From: an uncultured Collinsella sp.
Lineage (GTDB): Bacteria; Actinomycetota; Coriobacteriia; Coriobacteriales; Coriobacteriaceae
Reading direction: 5' to 3'
Assembly: GCA_900552185.1 (NCBI GenBank)
Contig: URYT01000009.1
Span: forward strand, 1-20,922
DNA: 20,922 nt
Position numbers and translations under genes: made by a program. The stretch's first letter is position 1. Each line of letters starts with the position of its first letter. This document shows positions 14,086 through 20,922 of the stretch, in pieces. The notes beneath the pieces were generated by a model. It saw only the letters and a list, made by a program, of their open reading frames with translations, was not told where the DNA came from and did not search any database.

Positions 14086-15447
14086 ATGGATACTGTTCTG
14101 AGCGTTCTCTCATCGGTCTTTTGGGGCCTGCTGATGCTTTCCGTCCTCGTGTTTTTGCACGAGGGCGGCCACTTTTTGGCGGCGCGTGCCTGCGGCGTCC
14201 GTGTGACCGAGTTCTTTTTGGGCCTGCCGTGCCGCTTTGACATCCATTACACGTCGCGTCGCATTGGAACCAAGTTTGGCGTGACCCCGCTGCTGCTGGG
14301 TGGCTACGCTGCCATCTGCGGTATGGATCCGACCGATGTCTCCTGCGCCGATCGCGTGCTCGCGGCTATCTACCGTCATGGTCGCGTGACCGTGGCCGAC
14401 CTTGCTGTCGAGCTCGAGCTTTCCGAGGAGGATGTGCTCGAGGCTTGTGCTCTGTTGCTGGGCTGGGGCTCCATCGCTCCCTGGTATGAGGAAGGGGAGA
14501 AACCCTCGCCGAGCTACTATCCCACCAAGTATCAGACGCTGCCGCGAGACGCGGCGGGTTACACCACCTTTGACGGCCGCCGGTTCGATCGAGAGCATGC
14601 GACTGCCGAGGGCGATGTGTGGGAGCTGCCGTGCGGCGAGGCTGATTTCTTGGCGCAAGAGCGCTCGCACACTTATCTTGGCCAGGGCTTTCTCAAGCGC
14701 GCCTTTATGCTGCTCGCGGGCATTCTCGTCAATATCCTGACGGGTTTTTTGCTGCTTATGAGCATCTATTCCATTGCGGGCGTCACCGTGCCGATCGATA
14801 CCAACGTGATCGGTCAGGTTGACGAGGGGTCTATTGCCGCCAAGGCGGGTATCGAGGCTGGTGATGCGATCCTTTCGGTTGACGGTGTATCGTGCTCCAC
14901 ATGGATGAACGTTTACGATGCCATCGGCAAGGCCGCCGGTAAGGACGATATCGCCATCGAGTACGAGCGTGACGGCAAGCAGCATTCGACCACGGTTGCG
15001 CTCAAAGAGGACGAGCGCCTAGGTGTGTATGCCTCTACGCAGGTAGTCCGTTTGGACCCCATCACCTCGGCGCGTCTGTCATTCTCCTATGTTGTGCAGA
15101 CCGCGGAGGGCGTGATGCGCCTGCTCCAGCCGCAGCATACGATGGAGATTCTCGATCAGTCTTCTTCGATCGTGGGTATTAGCGTTATGTCCTCACAGGC
15201 TGCTGCTGCCGGTCCTGCCACATTCCTTTCGTTTGCCGCCCTCATTTCGTTCTCGCTTGGCTTTATGAACCTGCTGCCCATCCCACCACTCGATGGCGGC
15301 AAGCTGGTCATCGAGATCATTCAAAAGATTGTGGGCCGCGAGCTTCCGCTCAAGGTCCAGACGATTGTGAGCTATGTGGGCATCGCGCTCTTTGTGCTGC
15401 TGTTTGTCTATATGCTTCGTTCCGACATCCTTCGATTTATTCTGTAG
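14086..15447 (+). CDS. rseP: RseP/RasP-type site-2 intramembrane zinc metalloprotease with an insert
   Basis: This M50 family protease cleaves membrane-bound anti-sigma factors or signal-peptide remnants inside the membrane. The product is 453 aa. The first membrane helix carries the zinc site HEGGHFL (His25, Glu26, His29). PLLLGGYAAICG follows, then an unusual ~115-residue segment (about 82-195). Next come membrane helix LKRAFMLLAGILVNILTGFLL, a PDZ domain (~240-310: VDEGSIAAKAGIEAGDAILSVDG), and the second active-site helix with LLPIPPLDGGK (Asp403), then a last hydrophobic helix. ATG 14086 lacks a well-spaced ribosome site: AAGGA is at 14066-14070, 15 bases away. TTG 14071 abuts that site, so the start is uncertain. 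The insert includes a winged-helix-like stretch (RVLAAIYRHGRVTVADLA then ELELSEEDVLEACALLL). Confidence 0.92.
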   Translation: MDTVLSVLSSVFWGLLMLSVLVFLHEGGHFLAARACGVRVTEFFLGLPCRFDIHYTSRRIGTKFGVTPLLLGGYAAICGMDPTDVSCADRVLAAIYRHGRVTVADLAVELELSEEDVLEACALLLGWGSIAPWYEEGEKPSPSYYPTKYQTLPRDAAGYTTFDGRRFDREHATAEGDVWELPCGEADFLAQERSHTYLGQGFLKRAFMLLAGILVNILTGFLLLMSIYSIAGVTVPIDTNVIGQVDEGSIAAKAGIEAGDAILSVDGVSCSTWMNVYDAIGKAAGKDDIAIEYERDGKQHSTTVALKEDERLGVYASTQVVRLDPITSARLSFSYVVQTAEGVMRLLQPQHTMEILDQSSSIVGISVMSSQAAAAGPATFLSFAALISFSLGFMNLLPIPPLDGGKLVIEIIQKIVGRELPLKVQTIVSYVGIALFVLLFVYMLRSDILRFIL

Positions 15448-15460
15448 GGGAGTGTTTGGA

Positions 15461-16543
15461 TTGTCTTTATCCCATCCTTTGCCTCGCGATTTGACGCGCC
15501 CCGTGCATGTGGGCGGTGTGCAGATCGGTGGCGGTGCGCCGGTGGTGGTCCAATCCATGACCTGCACCGATACCGCTGATGCCAAGGCAACACTTGCGCA
15601 AGTGTGCGCGTTGGCGCAGGCTGGCTGCGATATCGTGCGTGTGAGCGTGCCCACTGAGGCCGCGCTTGAGGGTTTCCGCACCATCTGTGCCGAGTCTCCG
15701 GTGCCAATCGTTGCCGATATCCACTTTAACCACAAGCTGGCCATTGGCGCTGTGGAGGCCGGTGCCGCCAAGCTCCGCATCAATCCCGGCAACATTGGCG
15801 ATTGGGCCAAGGTCGATGCGGTGATCGATGCTGCGGGTTCTGCGGGCTGTGCGATTCGCATTGGCGTGAACGCGGGCTCGCTTGAGCAGGATATCGCCGA
15901 GCGCGACGACCTCACGCAGCCCGAAAAGCTCGTGATGTCGAGCGAGCGCTTCGTCAAGCACTTTGAGGACCGCGGCTTTACGAACATTGTGCTTTCGGCC
16001 AAGGCCCACAGCGTGCAAACGACGCTCGATACCTATCGAGCCCTGTCGCGTGAGATTCCACACGTTCCGCTTCATCTGGGTGTGACGGAGGCGGGTACCA
16101 AGCTCCAGGGCACCATCAAGAGCTCTGTAGGCTTGGGTATCTTGCTTTCCGAAGGCATCGGTGACACCATGCGTGTGTCGCTCACGGCCGATCCGGTCGA
16201 GGAGCCGCCGGTCGCTTGGGGTATTCTGCAGTCGCTGGGCCTGCGCCGCCGTGGTCCCGAGATTGTCTCGTGCCCTACGTGCGCTCGCTGCCAGGTTAAC
16301 CTTATTCCCATTGCCGAGGGAGTCACCGAGCGGCTTAAGAACTACTCCGCGCCGCTTTCGATCGCCGTGATGGGATGTGCCGTTAATGGCCCCGGCGAGG
16401 CTTCCGACGCCGACCTAGGCGTGGCCTGTGGACGAGGTCAGGGCTTGCTCTTTTCGCACGGCCAGATCATTGGTAAAGTAGCTGAGGACCAAATTGTCGA
16501 TGCGCTTATGGCCGAGGTCGACAAGCTTATTGAGGAGAAATAA
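15461..16543 (+). CDS. ispG: 4-hydroxy-3-methylbut-2-enyl diphosphate synthase (IspG/GcpE)
   Basis: IspG is the [4Fe-4S] enzyme that reductively opens MEcPP to HMBPP, the penultimate MEP pathway step. The product is 360 aa, the two-domain bacterial form. The TIM-barrel part has VVVQSMTCTDTADA (family usually QSMTNTDT), GCDIVRVSVPTE, ADIHFNHKLA, KLRINPGNIG and HLGVTEAGT. The cluster-binding part has SCPTCARCQVNL (Cys271, Cys274), MGCAVNGPGEA (Cys306, Glu313), giving all four ligands. The start is TTG 15461, with GGGGAG (15447-15452) 8 bases upstream. A GTG at 15452 overlaps that site. The longer frame from 15374 lies inside rseP and is rejected. proS begins directly after its stop. Confidence 0.96.
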   Translation: MSLSHPLPRDLTRPVHVGGVQIGGGAPVVVQSMTCTDTADAKATLAQVCALAQAGCDIVRVSVPTEAALEGFRTICAESPVPIVADIHFNHKLAIGAVEAGAAKLRINPGNIGDWAKVDAVIDAAGSAGCAIRIGVNAGSLEQDIAERDDLTQPEKLVMSSERFVKHFEDRGFTNIVLSAKAHSVQTTLDTYRALSREIPHVPLHLGVTEAGTKLQGTIKSSVGLGILLSEGIGDTMRVSLTADPVEEPPVAWGILQSLGLRRRGPEIVSCPTCARCQVNLIPIAEGVTERLKNYSAPLSIAVMGCAVNGPGEASDADLGVACGRGQGLLFSHGQIIGKVAEDQIVDALMAEVDKLIEEK

Positions 16544-18265
<1,722 letters not shown>

Positions 18266-18295
18266 TCGACGATTTCGCTTGTAGTTCGATATACG

Positions 18296-18349
18296 GGACG
18301 GCCCCGCATTTCTCCAGATCGGGGAGATGCGGGGCCGTCCTTTTATCTT
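18296..18349 (+). terminator. intrinsic terminator after proS
   Basis: A 20-bp stem (18296-18315 with 18321-18340, two G-U pairs) with an AGATC loop is followed by TTTTATCTT. It closes the + strand operon 30 bases after the proS stop. Confidence 0.93.
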
Positions 18350-18360
18350 GTGGCATCCTC

Positions 18361-18411
18361 GATATCTAAAAGGAAAACCCCACAGCCCATGCGAGCTGCG
18401 GGGTTTTCCTT
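18361..18411 (-). terminator. intrinsic terminator of the - strand phosphotransferase gene
   Basis: AAGGAAAACCCC (18370-18381) pairs with GGGGTTTTCCTT (18400-18411), with an inner CAGC/GCTG pairing. Read on the - strand, the stem is followed by TTTTAGATATC. It lies about 30 bases beyond the stop of the convergent gene and sits back to back with the proS terminator. Confidence 0.88.
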
Positions 18412-18443
18412 GTGCCTCCGATGCGAAATAAATCGCTCAGATA

Positions 18444-19208
18444 TTACTGATAATCGACGACGTCGATCCAGTTCTTCAGGAACTCATCGTTCACGTTGCG
18501 CTTACGAGCGAGCTCGGAAGCGGCGACGATGCTCGTCCACTGACGCACGACCTGCATGGGCATGTCGGCGCGGTCGCAGTAGAGCTCCAGGTAGGCCTCA
18601 GCCTGATCCTTGCTGTTGAGGGCAAAGAGCAGGTAGGTGGTGGCAACGTCGGCAGCAGGGGAGCCCTGGGTGGCGTGTGCCCAGTCGCACACATAGAGCT
18701 GGCCGTCGTCGCCGACGATGACGTTGGAGGGGTTGAAGTCGCCGTGGCAGACCTTGAACTCCTTGGTCATGCCGTCCAGACGCTCCTGAAGGTTGTAGCG
18801 CGTGGTGGCATTGAGCTGATCAAGGCTGTCGATCATGCGGGCGTACTTGTCACGCTGACGGTTGAGCAGCGGGGAGGTGTAGCCGTGGATCTCGATCTGG
18901 AGGTCGACGAACATCTCGAGGTACTCACCAAAGCGCTGGGGCTCAGCAGTCATCTTCTCGGCAAGGGTGGTGCCCGGAACCTTCTCGGTCACGAGCGCCC
19001 AGCCGTTGGCGTTCTCGAGCTGGGAAACCTCGAGAGCCTTGGGGCTGCGGATGCCGCACTCATTGATGCGGGCAAGATTCAAAGCCTCGTTGAACACGTC
19101 GGAGACAGGCTTGGTCTCGTTAAAGACCTTGACGATCTTGTCGCCCAGGTCGTAAACGACCTTGTTGCCACGGCGGACGAGCTCGGTCTTGGAATCGGGT
19201 AGCAGCAT
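18444..19208 (-). CDS. APH/choline-kinase-like phosphotransferase, substrate unknown
   Basis: The 254-aa product has the kinase-like fold of the aminoglycoside phosphotransferase/choline kinase superfamily. It has an N-terminal lobe with VVYDLGDKIVKVFN (Lys27 a candidate ATP-binding Lys; Glu41 follows), a hinge near ALVTEKVPGTTLAEKM, the catalytic loop VCHGDFNPSNVIV (His155 to Asn162, catalytic Asp157) and the metal-binding DWAHATQGSPAADVA (Asp175). The protein is short for the family and has no signal peptide or membrane segment. ATG 19208 is preceded, on the - strand, by AAAGGA 7 bases upstream. It lies downstream of the adhE remnant on the same strand, with a 90-base gap containing a hairpin. 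The substrate could be a small metabolite; antibiotic resistance cannot be inferred from these motifs. Confidence 0.85.
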   Translation of the reverse strand: MLLPDSKTELVRRGNKVVYDLGDKIVKVFNETKPVSDVFNEALNLARINECGIRSPKALEVSQLENANGWALVTEKVPGTTLAEKMTAEPQRFGEYLEMFVDLQIEIHGYTSPLLNRQRDKYARMIDSLDQLNATTRYNLQERLDGMTKEFKVCHGDFNPSNVIVGDDGQLYVCDWAHATQGSPAADVATTYLLFALNSKDQAEAYLELYCDRADMPMQVVRQWTSIVAASELARKRNVNDEFLKNWIDVVDYQ

Positions 19209-19241
19209 GGTTGCATCCTTTCAACGATGCGATAGAAGCGA

Positions 19242-19278
19242 CGGCGGGGGTGTGTGAAACACCCGTGCACCCCCGCCG
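19242..19278. repeat. GC-rich inverted repeat between adhE and the phosphotransferase gene
   Basis: CGGCGGGGGTG (19242-19252) pairs perfectly with CACCCCCGCCG (19268-19278), with a 15-base loop. An alternative pairing GGGTGT/ACACCC (19248-19253 with 19259-19264) overlaps it. On the - strand the T-run comes before rather than after the stem, so it is not a standard terminator for adhE. It could still stop or pause transcription, or protect an mRNA end. Confidence 0.6.
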
Positions 19279-19297
19279 CAAAAAACCGTGCTAAAAA

Positions 19298-20608
19298 CTA
19301 GCAGACGGCGTAGTCCTGGGGCTCGCGGCCGTAGTAGGCGTCCAGGTAGAGCTCCTTGATCTCGCTCATGAGCGGGTAGCGCGGGTTAGCGCCGGTGCAC
19401 TGGTCGTTGAATGCCTGCTCGGTCATCTCGTCGAGGGTGTCGAGGAAGTACTGCTCGTCAACACCGTAGTCGGCGATGGTCTTCTTGACACCGATGAAGT
19501 CCTTGAGCTCCTCGAGCTTCGTGATGAAGTTCTCGAAGACCTCCTTGTCGTCCTTGCCCTCGATGCCGCAGTACTTGGCCATCTCGGCGTAGTTGTGCAG
19601 CGCGTTGGGGTAAGGATACTGGGAGAAGGTACCCATCTTGACGGGAGCCTCGGCGGCGTTGTAGCGCATGACGCGGGTCAGGATGACGGCGTTAGCGATG
19701 CCGTGGGGCAGGTGATGGAAAGCGCCGAGCTTGTGAGCCATGGAGTGGTTGAGGCCCAGGAAGGCGTTGGCGAAGGCCATACCGGCCATGCAGGAGGCGT
19801 TGTGCATCTCCTCGCGGGCGTGCGGGTCCTTGGCGCCGTTCGTGAAGCTGGAGGGCAGGTTCTCGAAAACGAGCTTGGCAGCGCGCTCGGAGAGGCCCTT
19901 GGTGTAGTCGGAAGCCATGATGGAGACGTAGGACTCGATGGCGTGGGTCATGACGTCGATGCCGGAGGCAGCGGTCAGGCCGCGCGGGGCGGTCATGCAG
20001 TTGTCGGCGTCGACGATAGCCATGTTGGGGAGCAGCGCGTAGTCGGCGAGCGGCCACTTGATGCCGGTCTCCTTGTCGGTGATGATGGCGAACGGCGTGC
20101 ACTCGGAGCCGGTACCCGAAGAGGTCGGGACGGCGACGAAGTAGGCCTTCTTGCCCATCTCGGGGAAGGTGAAGATACGCTTGCGGATGTCCATGAAGTC
20201 CATGGCCATGTCCTCAAACTTGCACTCGGGGTGCTCGTACATCATCCACATGATCTTGCCGGCGTCCATAGCGGAGCCACCGCCGACGGCGATGATGACG
20301 TCCGGCTCAAAGAGAGCCATCTGCTTGGCGCCGCGACGTGCGCACTGCAGCGACGGATCGGGCTCGACGTCGTAGAAGCAGTCGTGGGCGATGCCCATCT
20401 CGTCGAGCTTGGCCTCGATGGCGCGAGTGTTGCCATTCTTGAAGAGGAACTGGTCGGTGACGATGAAGGCGCGCTTCTTGCCCATGACGTTGCCCAGCTC
20501 GTCGAGGGCGACGGGCGTGGAACCCTTCTTGAAGTAGACCTTCTCGGGAGCGCGGAACCACAGCATGTTCTCTCTCCTCTCCGCCACGGTCTTGATGTTC
20601 AGCAGCAA
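19298..20608 (-). CDS. adhE: bifunctional AdhE, C-terminal alcohol dehydrogenase half (5' end missing)
   Basis: AdhE converts acetyl-CoA to ethanol in two NADH-dependent steps. Only the iron-dependent alcohol dehydrogenase half is here. Numbering from 20608, it has the interdomain linker LLNIKTVAERRENMLWF, TDQFLF, NAD-binding GGGSAMDAGK (109-118), PTSSGTGSECTPFAI, iron ligands Asp218, His222 (GIDVMTHAIE), His288 and His302 (NHSMAHKLGAFHHLPHG), and the C-terminal QCTGANPRYPL. The spacing of the four ligands equals that of E. coli Asp653, His657, His723 and His737, so about 435 N-terminal residues (the aldehyde dehydrogenase) are missing. The open frame loses AdhE similarity at ~20605, where the foreign sequence starts. 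ATG 20566 after GGAGAGGAGAG could mimic a free-standing start, but the conserved linker upstream argues for truncation. Confidence 0.9.
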   Translation of the reverse strand: MLLNIKTVAERRENMLWFRAPEKVYFKKGSTPVALDELGNVMGKKRAFIVTDQFLFKNGNTRAIEAKLDEMGIAHDCFYDVEPDPSLQCARRGAKQMALFEPDVIIAVGGGSAMDAGKIMWMMYEHPECKFEDMAMDFMDIRKRIFTFPEMGKKAYFVAVPTSSGTGSECTPFAIITDKETGIKWPLADYALLPNMAIVDADNCMTAPRGLTAASGIDVMTHAIESYVSIMASDYTKGLSERAAKLVFENLPSSFTNGAKDPHAREEMHNASCMAGMAFANAFLGLNHSMAHKLGAFHHLPHGIANAVILTRVMRYNAAEAPVKMGTFSQYPYPNALHNYAEMAKYCGIEGKDDKEVFENFITKLEELKDFIGVKKTIADYGVDEQYFLDTLDEMTEQAFNDQCTGANPRYPLMSEIKELYLDAYYGREPQDYAVC

Positions 20609-20612
20609 ATAG
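20600..20612. other. junction between unrelated sequences (probable chimeric join)
   Basis: On the left, - strand adhE coding sequence is recognisable up to about 20600-20605. On the right, a + strand reading frame of another protein begins at or before 20606 and uses very different codons. CAGCAG (20600-20605) fits both sides and may be the short shared overlap. No insertion-sequence end, att site or tRNA is visible. Confidence 0.75.
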
Positions 20613-20922
20613 AAAACGCCGTAAAAAAGGCTGACGGAAGTTCTCCCGAAGTACTCTATTTACGCACATCGGCTTCGAGCGTAACGGCAAAAGGAAGCGA
20701 AGGAAACGTATGCGGAGAAATTCTTTCCGATCTCGGATGTATAAATATAGCGGACGGAAACGCATCTCTCTCGGAAAATCTGAGCCTTGAGGCAATATTA
20801 CAGGCAGATCCCGACTATATTTTCGTTACTCCGCAGGGTACCGATAAAGAAGCGGCCATAGCAAATATAGACCATCTGTTTACTTCCAATCCCGCATGGC
20901 AGTCTCTAAGCGCCGTAAAAAA
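20606..20922 (+). CDS. ABC transporter substrate-binding protein, iron/siderophore/B12 type (internal fragment)
   Basis: A stop-free frame of about 105 codons runs to the window end. It begins QIENAVKKADGSSPEVLYLR and continues through GSEGNVCGEILSDLGCINIA, LSLEAILQADPDYIFV and LFTSNPAWQSLSAVK. The pattern S-L-E-x-I-L-x-A-D-P-D-Y-I-F-V followed by N-P-A-W-x-x-L-x-A-V-K is typical of the second lobe of FecB/BtuF-type periplasmic-binding proteins (Peripla_BP_2), which bind ferric siderophores, heme or cobalamin outside the membrane. Both ends are missing: the signal peptide and first lobe would lie upstream, and the final helix beyond 20922. The codon use (six ATA Ile codons, many A-ending codons) differs sharply from every other gene here, suggesting a lower-GC, Clostridia-like source. 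The ligand cannot be told. Confidence 0.8.

Noticed and set aside
18675..19202. 175-residue + strand open frame opposite the phosphotransferase gene
   Set aside because: Leu/Val/Asp-rich antisense frame. The - strand protein has intact kinase motifs and a ribosome site.
20307..20795. 162-residue - strand frame spanning the junction
   Set aside because: It is in a different frame from adhE, crosses the join, and its translation is Arg-rich with no family features.

Overview
The window is a housekeeping stretch of a GC-rich chromosome. It most resembles a gut Coriobacteriia (Collinsella-like actinobacterium). This is inferred from codon use (Ile almost always ATC/ATT), gene order and the fermentation gene at the end; no 16S or other marker that names the organism lies here. 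The last ~315 bases do not belong to the same genome by composition: they look like a piece of another bacterium joined at about 20600-20612.

Layout: (1) 1-1099, the 3' end of ppdK (pyruvate, phosphate dikinase), closed by a UUCG-loop terminator. (2) 1311-7933, all on +: rplS, then rnhB, yraN, comM (yifB), dprA, trmFO and xerC. This is a DNA-processing and translation-maintenance block with 1-nt or 4-nt overlaps at yraN/comM, comM/dprA and trmFO/xerC. rplS and rnhB each have their own terminator. xerC has no canonical start codon where its protein must begin; an ATA behind a good ribosome binding site is the best candidate. (3) 7983-18265, also on +: a clear sigma70-type promoter, then rpsB-tsf, a terminator, then pyrH-frr-uppS-cdsA-dxr-rseP-ispG-proS and a 20-bp-stem terminator. 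This links ribosome function (S2, EF-Ts, RRF), UMP kinase, the MEP isoprenoid steps Dxr and IspG, undecaprenyl-PP synthesis, CDP-diacylglycerol synthesis, an intramembrane protease and ProRS. (4) 18361-20608 on -: a small APH/choline-kinase-like phosphotransferase and the alcohol dehydrogenase half of a bifunctional AdhE. (5) about 20606-20922 on +: an internal piece of an iron/cobalamin-type ABC substrate-binding protein in different codon use.

Points to check: cdsA is broken by one missing G near 12532; adhE is cut off at the junction, so its aldehyde dehydrogenase half is absent; RseP carries an extra ~115-residue insert with a winged-helix-like stretch; Dxr has QRQS where the family has HPQS; the xerC start is non-canonical. 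I saw no CRISPR array, insertion sequence, tRNA or rRNA, and no convincing new defence or mobile system. The region is ordinary core genome apart from these points.
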